A stretch of DNA of 64,000 nt from Spirodela intermedia (lineage: Eukaryota; Streptophyta; Magnoliopsida; Alismatales; Araceae): the NCBI GenBank assembly GCA_902729315.2, contig LR746266.1, forward strand, positions 4,350,759 to 4,414,758, read 5' to 3'. A program made the position numbers and the translations under genes. How positions within the stretch are numbered: the first letter of the stretch is position 1; each line of letters starts with the position of its first letter. The notes beneath the pieces were generated by a model, which did no database searches, was not told where the DNA came from, and saw only the letters and a list, made by a program, of their open reading frames with translations. Below, piece by piece: positions 1 through 16,700 of this stretch.

Positions 1-657
1 GAAATAGACTGGTGAAGTTGAGGTTTTAGCATCATTTCGTACTATTGTCAATACATCGTTCTTCACCTTCTACATTCCGGTCATAACTAACGTTATTAAG
101 TATGTCAGCAGGCCCTGATTCACGTAGTGCCTTGTGCTGTATGTTGCAGTATCTGGAGGGATGGAAAACAAAAGGTTCTCTGGAACAATAATATTCACGT
201 TGAGAAGATGTGACTCAGAAGATACCGATAGGTGCAATGATCGATGGTCAATCCTGATTTTCAACACCCATACGAGAGAGATTTTTGATAGTTGCTGTAG
301 CTTGTAGAATGATGATCAGATAGTTCCTCTTTTTAATTGATGACATCATTGTATGTGCGTCCCATCCTTCATCTAGAGGAATGCCCTGATAAGTGAAACT
401 ATCAATGGTCTTATTTTCTTCGAAAAGGTTATTTTTGAATGTCAGGAATGATCTCCTGTCCCCAGTTACTCTTGATCGACAATTTATGGGAAGTGTTGTT
501 TATGAAGAAGCTATTTTTATTTTACTTGCCTAAATGCAGAGAAGATGACTAGAACGATTAAAGTAAAACGCTTGTTCTATCACAAAATACCCATTTCCTT
601 GAAGCGTTGTCTTATTATACCCGGAGTGTGGATTGATGATTTTGGTTTTGTGTATAG
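1..657 (+). other. Intron or upstream part of the TPR-RING-LON gene
   Basis: No coding exon is recognisable here. The first recognised exon of the following gene opens at 658 after a ttgtgtatag acceptor and starts inside a TPR repeat. The initiator exon, which in the related Arabidopsis protein encodes an acidic N-terminus and the start of TPR 1, must therefore lie before base 1. The short frame at 70-267 (-) has no family resemblance. Confidence 0.5.
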
Positions 658-6185
<5,528 letters not shown>

Positions 6186-7030
6186 CCAGATGGGGGAGTC
6201 TCATCTCGGCTTGAGACTCTATTTACTTGTACGAAAAATCATTTTTTGTTTTTTTTCTTATCAAACCCACCCCTGCGGCTCAAATGGAAAGATCCGCTCA
6301 CTTCTATGGACCCGGCTTTTCTCGACCCGTCGGATTCCATTAATGTAATGCTGCATAGGATTTGACCCTGCAGGATTGGTGGATTAGTAGCGAGGGGCGT
6401 TCCCCGGCAATGAAAGTCTCTGCCCGATGGGCTGGTGGGCAGCCTGTAGAGAGAGAGGAGAGAGAGAGAGAGAGCGAGAGAGAGACTAGGGGCTGTATGT
6501 ACGACCCGACAGAACAGGAATAGAATCCAGCTCGAAGAGCTAATGCCCTGAGCCCCTGCTTCTGCGCGGGCCCGGTCCATCTTCCAGTTAAGAACCCTAC
6601 TGGCAACTGTGCCAGAGGCCAGCGGGATGGCGTTGACCGAGTCATCCACGACAACCTCGGCCGTTGAGAGAGAGAGAGACAGAGAAACGCAGGATCTGTA
6701 TGTATAAGGGAGGGAGGGAGGGAGGGCAACGGAATTGGCGGCGTTTCGTGAGCATCGTTAACCTCGCTGCTCTCTGTCTCGTCTCTCGTCTCTCGTCTCC
6801 TTCCTCCTTCCGCGTCCCCGACATCTTCTCTCGAACGCAGGCATCTCCGGAGCAGGCGCAGAGCCTCTCCATCTCTTCCAGACCAGAACCCGTCAGATTT
6901 TGCATCGCCGAGGCCCTCTTCCGCCGCCGCCTCGCCGTTACCCGGCCGCCCTCGTCCGACCAATGCCTCCCCCTCCCGCCGCTGCGCTACGCTGAGGCTC
7001 CCACCCCACGGCGACGAGCTCGGCAGAGAC
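6186..7030. other. Intergenic spacer and receptor kinase leader
   Basis: This spacer separates the stop of the TPR-RING-LON gene from the receptor kinase start. It holds (GA)n tracts at about 6447-6486 and 6666-6679 and an AGGG tetranucleotide tract at 6707-6726. GC content rises steeply towards 7030. The long minus-strand frames here (6239-7155) are low-complexity shadows. The segment after about 6830 is probably 5' leader of the receptor kinase; I could not fix a transcription start. Confidence 0.5.
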
Positions 7031-9595
7031 ATGCCCAGGGGGAGATGCGCGGCAATGCCGACGCCGCTCTTCCTCCTCCTCCTCCTCCTCTTGGTCCTGT
7101 CTTGCTCCGCCGCCGCCCGCTCCTCCTCGACGGTGAGCTTCACTCCGGCAGACAACTACCTGGTGGATTGCGGCGCGGGGAAGAGCCCCCAGCTCGCCGA
7201 CGGCCGGACGTTCCGCTCCGACGCCCAGTCCTCCTCCTTCCTCTCCACCTCCGAGGACATTCTGATCGCCGCTGCCGGCGACAACTCCACTAATGTTTCC
7301 GTCGCCCTTTCTCCGCTCCTGCTCTCCGCCAGGGTTTTCTCCGAGCGCTCCACCTACAGCTTCTTCATCTCCAACCCTGGCCTTCACTGGCTCCGCCTCC
7401 ACTTCTTCCCTCTTCCAGACCCGAGCTACAACCTCACCGGGGCCATCTTCACGGTCACCACCGACTCCGTCGTCCTCCTTCGCGACTTCTCCCTGCCGGA
7501 GGCCACCCCTCTGGTCAAGGAATACCTCCTCCCCATCGATGGGGACAGGGCCTCCCTCGTCTTCTCCCCCAAGAAGAGCTCCTTGGCCTTCATCAACGCC
7601 ATAGAGCTGATCTCCGCCCCCGACGCCCTCATCCCCGACGGCGGCGCCGCCGCTCTCTCCTCTCCTCAGGGCCGGCGACGCCTCGAAGTACGCCCTCGAG
7701 GTGACGAACAGGGTCAATGTCGGCGGCCCGGCCATCGCCGCCGACGACACTTCCGGCGAACGTCCTCAAGGTGCCGTGGCAGCCCAGGTCGTCTCCACCA
7801 AGGTCGTGTTCCCCGATGACGGTGCGGTGTCGCCGCTCATCGCGCCGGCGGCGGTCTACGCGACGGCGGCGGAGATGGCCGACGCCGACGTGGTGGACCT
7901 GGGGAGGTCGCCGTTGACCCAGGCTTCTCCTACCTGGTTCGGATGCACTTCTGCGACATCGTGAGCAAGAGCCTCAACACGCTCTACTTCAACGTCTACC
8001 TCAACGGGCTAGTCGGGGTGTCCGGGCTCGACCTGTCCGCGTTGACCTCGGGACTCGCCGTCCCCTACTTCAAGGATTTCGTGGTCAACGCCTCCGCCGT
8101 GGCCGACTCGAGCATCCGGATCCAGGTAGGCCCCGCCGCCGGGATGGACGCCGGCGCCCCCAACGCCATCCTCAACGGGTTCGAGGTCATGAAGCTGAGC
8201 AACTCGGCGGGGAGCCTCGACGGCTTCTTCTCCATCGACGGATCCTACCGCGGGGGGGACGCCGGTGCCCCCGCAGGCGGCGCCGCCTCGCGGAAGGTCG
8301 TCTCCGCCGTGGGGCTCTCCATGGCGGCGGCGGCGATTGCGCTGCTGGGGGTGGGCCTGTACAGGTGGAGGAGGAGGCCCGACGACTGGGAGAGGCGGAA
8401 CAGCTTCTCCTCGTGGCTGCTCCCCCTCCACGCGAGCCATTCCACCTTCTCGAGCAGCTCCAGCAAGGACGGCGGCTCCCACCGGCGGCAGAGGTTCGGC
8501 TCCAACAAGAGCAAGAGCGGCTACTCGAGCTTCTTCGCCTCCGGCGCCGCCCTCGGCCTCGGCCGCTACTTCACGTTCGCCGAGTTGCAGGAGGCCACCC
8601 GCAACTTCGACGACAAGGCGGTGCTCGGTGTCGGAGGGTTCGGCAAGGTCTACCTGGGGGAGCTCGACGACGGCACGAAGCTCGCCGTCAAGCGGGGGAA
8701 CCCCTCCTCGGAGCAGGGGATGAACGAGTTCCAGACGGAGATTCAGATGCTCTCCAAGCTCCGCCACCGCCACCTCGTCTCCCTCATGGGCTACTGCGAT
8801 GAGAACTCGGAGATGATCCTCGTCTACGAGTACATGGCCAACGGTCCTCTGCGCGACCACCTCTACGGCGGGGCCTCCCGCCCTCTCCTCTCCTGGAAGC
8901 AGCGGCTCGAGATCTGCATCGGCGCCGCACGCGGCCTGCACTACCTCCACACCGGCGCCGCGCAGGGGATCATCCACCGCGACGTGAAGACCACCAACAT
9001 CCTCCTCGACGAGAACCTGGTCGCCAAGGTCGCCGACTTCGGGCTGTCAAAGGCGGCGCCCACCGTCGAGCAGACCCACGTCAGCACCGCCGTCAAGGGG
9101 AGCTTCGGGTACCTCGACCCCGAGTACTTCCGGCGGCAGCAGCTGACAGAGAAGTCCGACGTCTACTCCTTCGGCGTGGTGTTGTTCGAGGTGCTCTGCG
9201 CTCGCCCCGCCATCAACCCAGCTCTGCCGAGGGAGCAGGTGAACCTCGCCGAATGGGCCATGCAGTGCCACCGTAGGAATCAGCTGGAGAAGATCATCGA
9301 TCCGCACCTGGCAGGCACCATCGCCGCCGCCTCCCTGAAGAAGTACGTTGAGGCGGCGGAGAAGTGCCTGGCCGACTGCGGCGTCGACCGGCCCTCCATG
9401 GGTGACGTGCTCTGGAACCTCGAGTACGGGCTGCAGCTGCAGGAGGCCTCCCCGGGCCAGCCCGAGGAGCGCTCCTCCCTCTCCGCCATCGACGAGGTCT
9501 CCGAGATCGTCCCCCCCGCCCCCGACGCCGCCGCCGTCGACGATGACGAAGACTCAGTCGCCATTGTCGCCTCTCGGATGGTTCAGGGGAGGTGA
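7031..9595 (+). CDS. CrRLK1L receptor-like kinase, CAP1/ERULUS-like, with frameshifts in the malectin-like ectodomain
   Basis: A plasma-membrane Ser/Thr receptor kinase of the FERONIA/THESEUS1 family, whose members sense cell-wall state and RALF peptides; the kinase most resembles At5g61350 (CAP1/ERULUS), from memory. It is a single GC-rich exon, normal for the family. A signal peptide with a Leu run follows Met 1 (a second Met lies at 7055). The first malectin-like half runs to about 7665 (DNYLVDCGA; NPGLHWLRLHFFP). The second half includes TNRVNVGGP and YLVRMHFCDIV. The membrane segment is near 8297-8365 (VVSAVGLSMAAAAIALLGVG). The kinase spans about 8570-9430, with GVGGFGKVYLG, lysine in LAVKRG, HRDVK, DFGLSK and GSFGYLDPEYF all intact. 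Frame 2 is used before 7670, frame 0 for 7671-7895 and frame 2 again after about 7904; unshifted reading stops at 7817. Around 7745-7800 the text fits the family poorly. It may be a consensus error or a decaying gene. Confidence 0.85.
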
Positions 9596-9989
9596 GTGCC
9601 GGCCTTGATTGATTAAACCCGTCGAGAACTCCATATCCGCCGCATCTCATCTCTGGGGACGATCGTTGGGCCACTACGAAAGACGAAGGATCAATTCTCT
9701 CAGAGTCTCTCCATAGCTAAAGGCAACTGTCAGCTCCAGCCTAGGGCTACTTCTACTCTCTCAGATTCATCCTCTCGTGGGTCTGTCTGTATTTTCAGGC
9801 AGAGTTCTCCTTCATGATCTCTGTTTTTCACTGTTCGTGGATCATTTACACTGAACGCTGACAGAAAAGCCAGCCATCCTTCCGCTTCCCTCTCCCCCCC
9901 GGATCTTCCCCTCTATTGTTCCCATGCCGAATAAATACCCATCTTGCCGTCTCCTCTCCTCGGCTCACATCTGTGCAGAACAGAACGAT

Positions 9990-10243
9990 AAAACTAGACT
10001 GATGTACAGAGACTGTAAGAGAACTTTGCATCTTCGCCATTAAAATAAATGAGGTCTCTGAGAACTGATTATCGAATAATCAATACTGATGGGGACGATG
10101 CTTTTCGAGTTTCCTATATTTGACCTGTGTAAAACTAGACTGATGTACAGAGACTGTAAGAGAACCTCTTCGCCATTAAAATAAATGCTCTGAGAACTGA
10201 TATTCAATGATGGGGACGATTTTTCGATTTCTAATTTGACCGG
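9990..10243 (+). repeat. Imperfect tandem duplication in the receptor kinase 3' region, each copy with AATAAA
   Basis: Copy 1 (9990-10130) and copy 2 (10131-10243) both begin aaaactagactgatgtacag and share the order: gtaagagaac, cttcgccattaaaataaatg, ctctgagaactgat, gatggggacgat, tttgacc. Copy 2 lacks several short internal blocks. Each contains an AATAAA hexamer (10044-10049 and 10180-10185) about 450 and 585 bp after the receptor kinase stop. They could act as alternative poly(A) signals; that is inference. Confidence 0.85.
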
Positions 10244-10784
10244 TAGGTTGGTCCTCGGCTAATTATTCTGTTTATTCTAATAATAAATAAAAAGATGATC
10301 AGTAGCAGATGGTTGACCAAGAACTCTGATCCCCGACGAAGAGGAGAAAACGGTGGTCAGAATCTATTGTTCGCCGAGGTTGCCGGTGTAGACGGCACGC
10401 TTTAGAATCTGGCTGCAGAAGTTGAACGTTTTCATCGTTGATCTCTCTGAAGCAAAAGGAAAATGACCGGAAAGCGTCGGTCCGTTCACTTCACCGCATC
10501 TCGGGTGGGTCTACAGCTCACGTTTCTACCTAACGGCTCACGGCACCCACTCGAGGAAGACTTCCGGAGCTCCTTCGGCACAGGTTCCCGCCTCTGGCGT
10601 GGGGATCCTTTGCGGCGGCGATGGCCTAGCGTCTTCCACCGTTGTGAGGGGTACTCCTGTTAGCAGTCTCGGAAGGAGAGGTCAACTTTTGGCTTCTTGC
10701 TCTAGGAACAACGGCGGCTTCGCCTCTAGAACACCGATTGGTTCCTCGTTTTCGGAGCTTCGGATTGCTTTGTTGATCCTAGTA

Positions 10785-13700
10785 ATGATCCTCTCCGCCC
10801 TGTTTACCGCGGTCGGCATCAACCTCGGCCTGTGCATCTTGTTCCTTGTGCTGTACTCGATACTGAGGAATCTGCCAGGGAATGCGAGGGTCTATGCACC
10901 CCGGCTGGTGGCGGAAGGGGAGGCTCAGCAGAGAGCCAGCTTTGACATCGAGAGGCTCGTGCCGTCGGCTGGTTGGGTGAGAAGAGCATGGAAGCTCTCC
11001 GAAGACGAGCTTCTGTCGGTATCGGGGCTCGACGCCGTGATCTTCATGCGAATCTTCGTGTTCAAGTATCTTACCGTCCTTTTCCCCTGGTGTCTCGATT
11101 CTAATCCATCATGCGCTTATCTCCATCTCTGTTTCTTCAAACTATTCGCTTCCTTATCTATTTTGAGCCATCTCAAGGATCGAGAAGTTGGTTCCAATGC
11201 TCAGAAACTAGCGAATCTAGATTATTTTGCTATGAAGGAATTAGTCGAATGAGATACTGACCAGCTGGTTCGGCTGGATGGGTAGATTGATGACAAAACA
11301 GGACGGGGAAATCGAATGCTTGCTGTAATAGTTGCTGAATGATTGGGTTTCTTTCTTGCCTCGTTCGTGTTGCGAAAGGCAGCAGCGGCGGCACCTAGCC
11401 CAGCGTTTGTGAGATGAAAGTTTCAGGGCTACAGCTTTGATATATACTACTTTTTCAAGAAATCAAATACGATGTTCTTATCAAAACAAAGAGACACGGG
11501 ATTGAAATAGTTTCTGGGTTCATCTACTACTTATTCTGTGGGAACCCAAGAAATCTGAATCCCGTCTACTTATGGATGGTGAAGGGTCTGTTCAGTATCC
11601 GAAGGCAAAGCATTTTTATTTTCTGCTTTCTGGGTAGTGGTTATTTTCAGTCTGTGTCATTTTTTTTGTTTTATCTTGATGCTTGCGCTAATTGTAAAAC
11701 GCCGTATTTAAACTGTGATCGTTGCACTCGGTGGACAGTTCATTTTTGCAACTCTTTTTACTGGGGAAATGTCGACAATCCTTGTTGCGTCTCTTATTCT
11801 TTTCTATTTCTATCTCTTATCCTGATTCGCACGATATTACCCTCTTATGATTTCATGATTGTTCACCTTAGTCGTTCTCTTTGCAGTTTGAAGGTATTCT
11901 CAATTGCTGGTGCGATTGGTATCTTTATACTTCTTCCAATAAATTATGAAGGGGACCAACTGCATTCTATTGACTTTGGCAATCTTCCAAATGAATCGTT
12001 GGACAAGTTTACCATTTCAAATGTGAAGAATGGTTCGAATTGGTATTTTCTTTGTTTCTTCTGACTTTCAATGTCATTTAATAGTTACTTTTGAGTTACT
12101 TTTGATAGTCATTACGACGGAGTTTATCTACATGGTTCTTCTATCATGCTTATTGTCTTCCTGGTTTCTCCGTTTAAATATACTTATTGCTAAAATTTTA
12201 AGATTCATCATTTCTTGCGGAAACGAACATGCCACCGCTGTATAGATCTCAATGAAAAAATAGATAATTCCAACCTTCTTTTGTCAGTTGATTCATGAAC
12301 AACTAGGATTAAATTTTACTGATACAGAAAATTAAGTTTTGCCTACAAGTCAACAATGTTCATGCTTTTTCTGAAATTTAAGCTTTTTTTGACAGGCTAT
12401 GGGCTCATTTTTCCGCTGCATATGTCATGACTGCTGTTGTTTGTTATCTTCTTTATTCGGTAAGTTCACATCATGCTACGATTATGTGTATATTTTTCTT
12501 GGTTTTAGGCCAGCGTTGCTTTTTTATGGCCTTATGCGTTATTTTAGAGCACTATAACCTTCCTTTCAGTATTCTGTTCTCCTGCTGTAGCCATCCACAA
12601 TTATTCTGCACTTTTTTTACGACACATGTTTTAGGTGGTTCATGCCCTTAAGGAAGCGGTATGGTGGTGATTGGTTAATGCGGTAGTGTAGGCGGTTTAT
12701 AATATTTATTTCCACGTTCCTTAGTGTTTAACAAATGGAAATTTCAGTGTGATTATGACTAACACAGTTCTATTCCAGGAATACGAATATGTTTCCTCTA
12801 AGAGGCTTGCCTATTTCGATGCATCCAAACCACAGCCACATCATTTCACCGTCCTTGTTCGTGGTATTCCTAGATGCACAGCAGGCAACTTCAGTGGGAG
12901 TGTTGAGAGCTTCTTCTCAGAAATCCATTCGTCGACGTACCTGACACACATAATGGTTCGTCAGACAAGCAAACTTCGACGCCTCGTTGTAAGATATTTC
13001 TTCCGTTTAATGTTTTCTTGAAATATGTTTATATTTTTCTTGATCCTTGTGTTCACTCTTATTTTATATACTGTACGCTAGAATAGCCTCATAATCAATA
13101 AAATATGGGTTTTCTACACTCATTACTGATTGGCGTCGAGTTGGATAACTCAAAACCTGGTATTTGAGGCAATGATCACTCGTATATGTTGTGCAACTTT
13201 TTTCGTTATCTACGTGATGAAACCCAAAAGTTAGCTGGCACATGATAGGGCGAGTTGGATCTGTAATATATTAAATAATTATATATATAATTATAAAAGT
13301 GATCATAATTTGGTAATTTCCAATTAATTTGTAGATAGCCTAGTACGTTAAAACCATACGATGTTGAGCATCAATCTTTTTACTTGTTTGCTTGTAGCAA
13401 AAGAAAAATCACTTTCTCATGAATGACGGTCTTTTCCTCCCCTGCTTGTCGAGGCCTGACATTCCAGTTTTGAACTTTCATTTTGACTCCATTTAGTCTC
13501 CAAATTTCTCACATCTAACTAGGTCTGACAACCTGTTTGCTATTCTAAATAACCACATTTCTTTCTTCAGTTCTTTAAAGCATCTGCCATTCCCTCTTCC
13601 CTTATTGACGAGTTGCTGATTCCAGCCCTTCTTGTGAATCTTCAGAAACTCTTTTGTTGTCTTTTTCTGCACTAGGATCATGGATTCCAGCCAGTATCCA

Positions 13701-16700
13701 TCTTTCCATGGCCAGAATTGTACAAGAGGCATCACCACACTCTTCTATTGAATATTTTAGCTATTTTGAATGTACAAAATTGTTAAACAAAAAAGAGTAA
13801 ACTCGAAATCTTATCTAGTAAAATACCTGCCAATGAGGAGAAACTGAACGATAGGAAGGTAAAGCCCTTTCATCTTATCTGATGCTAGTATTGTGGAACT
13901 ATCGAAGATTTAGAACTGATGAACTGTAGGACCATCAGCATCCTATGTCTTAGTCGTAGCATATGCTGTTATGATGGAGTCCTAAACATTGCAAAAAATA
14001 TGCATAGAGTTTGGCCGTACTGTGGTTAGAAGTTTTTTTCCTTCAACGCTTTTGAATTGATATTTTGGTTCTTGTTATCTTTACTCTTTGCGGAACACAT
14101 TCTCGTGTGAAGGATGAGACAATTGATTGACTGGCTGTTCGCATTCTATAATCAAATTTTCAATAATAATGTTTTTCCTTACCTTTAGCTTCATATGGTG
14201 TGTCTTCCAGGTTGATGCTGAGAATATGTATAGGAGATTGACACGCTTGAAGTCGCAACAGGATGCACAACAACGGAATATGTGTCTTCCAGGCTTCCTT
14301 GGGCTATTTAGACAAGATGTGAATTCTGTTGACAAATATGAAAAAAAGTTAGAGGATTTGGAAGAAAATTTGAGAATCGAACAGTCAGATGTTTCATTAA
14401 TTGGCCAGGTGTTCACTACTATAGTTTCAATAAATGTAGTTTTCATATCAAGTTTCTATATGATGATATCTATAATGTCAAGGAAGTTTTTAATTTTTGA
14501 TCTTTTTTCAGCAGTCCATTAAAGGGCCTAAGTTTGAATCGATACTTTTGAAATGTTTGAGGTCTATGAAAATTGGATTTTTTATTTTTTTTACGTCAAG
14601 GTACAGGTTCTTCCATGTTTTTCTTCGATCTATTGTTTTCCCCCTTTCACTTGACTAGCCGACTGGCTTATCTCATCATTAGCTTCCAAGATTTTATTGC
14701 TGCATTTTAGTTATTTTTTCTTCTATTCTGCTGCCTTTATATTTGATGGTGTAAAAATTAATCTATTAACTAGAACATTGCGTCCATCACACTAAGGCTT
14801 CAGTTTGTTTATTTATGTTAATTCTGTTTTTATGTTTTGTATTCAAGTTGTTTATTTGGAGTGATCATTATGGCTTAGATTTGTGCGATTACATTTTTTT
14901 CTTTTCTATGATAGGAAGTGCCTGCTGCCTTTGTTTGCTTCAGATCTCGTTATAGTGCTGCAATGGCTATTCATATCCAACAATCAGTAAACCCAATACA
15001 ATGGGTCACGGAGCAGGCACCTGAGCCACGCGATGTATACTGGCCTTTCTTTTCTACATCATTTTTGAGAAGATGGATTTCCAAGTTGGTGGTCTTCATA
15101 GCATCAGTTGTCCTCACCATTATCTTCCTCATTCCAGTGGCCTTTGTTCAGGGACTAGCCAATCTGGATAAGTTAGAGATATTGTTTCCTTTCTTGACAT
15201 CAATCCTTACTATGTATGTAATCACTGCTTCTTCTTACCATGTATTTAATTTCTCTTTCTTTTTCCGAAATTGGCATTTTAATTGAATGATTAAGACCTT
15301 TGATTGAAAAAAAATTTAAGGTTGTTCGGATTTTCTTCCTTAAAAAGTTCCCATCTGTTCTTATTCACTCCTTCCCTGTCCATGCGATATATAATTAGAA
15401 TGTGCAATTTAGATTCAATTCAAATCTTGCATGAATATACCAGAGGAGAAGAAATCGGAAATCAACCTGAAGTCAGTTGACTATCAAAGAAAGTTGGGTG
15501 TTCTCAGAGAATTTCAACCTGATCGAAACCAGTATAGGAGAAGACTAGAAAGGAAGGGAAAGGAAGAGGAAGGAATATAATGAAAATTAAAAAATAATGA
15601 AAACCTTTTTTCTTATCCCAATATGTAGATCTACTCCTCAACTCGATAGAGAGTCTGAGTTAAATTATCCTTAATTGAGTCAAGAGTCCTATTTTTGTCC
15701 CTAAGTAGGCTTCATGTTTGAGACCTTCATGCAATCAAATATACTAGAGTCCAAGTGAGAGATACATCTTACATCGTTGTAGTTAAATTGAGAAACTGTC
15801 AGGTTTAGGCCTTTCTACATCGCTCTTGTTGTTAATAAAACTTTTTAGTTTATGCTTCTAACATGTGATTTTAATTGCAGTTCAACGTTTAGGGTTTTTG
15901 TCATGATCAATTTCAGAGATATAATATATTGTCTGATACTTAAATCTTTTTAATAATGCTTAGTAGTAAAGACGAAGTAGGGTGAAATTCATTATCATAG
16001 AGAGAAATAGATGGTGCCACTCTGTGAGTGACCTGGGAAGAAAGAAGCACATCCAACTCTAAGAGATCTGTATGCTCGGTTAAATTTGTGGCTCAGAGTG
16101 CAGATGGCCCAGGGGCAGATTATCAACATAGTGAATCACATCACGTTTAGGTTTGGGGATCATGAATCTAGTAGTTTCACGTGCTGCCGTACCAGCACTG
16201 AGTCAGCACGTAGCATGTATATTGTTGAAATAGACATTATTTCTTTTTGGTTACATGTTATCTGTTGTACTTATATGGCCATTCAATTCAAAATTAATTC
16301 CCAATCAATACGGTGGGCCTATCTTTATAGCGTGCCATCTCATGTGTATGTGGGGGGTCCATTATATCTTCAAAAGTAACCATTGGCTCTGATACCGTGC
16401 TAAAACTATTGAGACATTCGACTGAAAAGCAAATGTTCATGAGTGGAGTAAACCTATCTTCATGATTTTAACACACTCTTTTAAAATATTTGTAGTTTTT
16501 CTACTTTAAAAGTACTTTCATTTTCATTTTATGCAAAATAATGGGATGTGGTACATTGATCTTTATTCGTTTATTTACAACGCCTTCTTGGACTGATATT
16601 TGGTCAAGCATCAGTCTTTCCCGTTTTGGCGCACTTTGCATGTTTGCATGTGTTTCATATCATTTGGAGCATTTGGACATTTTTGTCATTTGAATGAATC

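Noticed and set aside
6239-7155. Minus-strand frames of 136 and 271 codons before the receptor kinase
   Set aside because: They translate GA/CT repeats and GC-rich leader antisense. They overlap each other and the real signal-peptide region.
8009-8977. 322-codon minus-strand frame across the receptor kinase
   Set aside because: It is a GC-rich antisense shadow of a well-supported kinase exon and has no recognisable domain.
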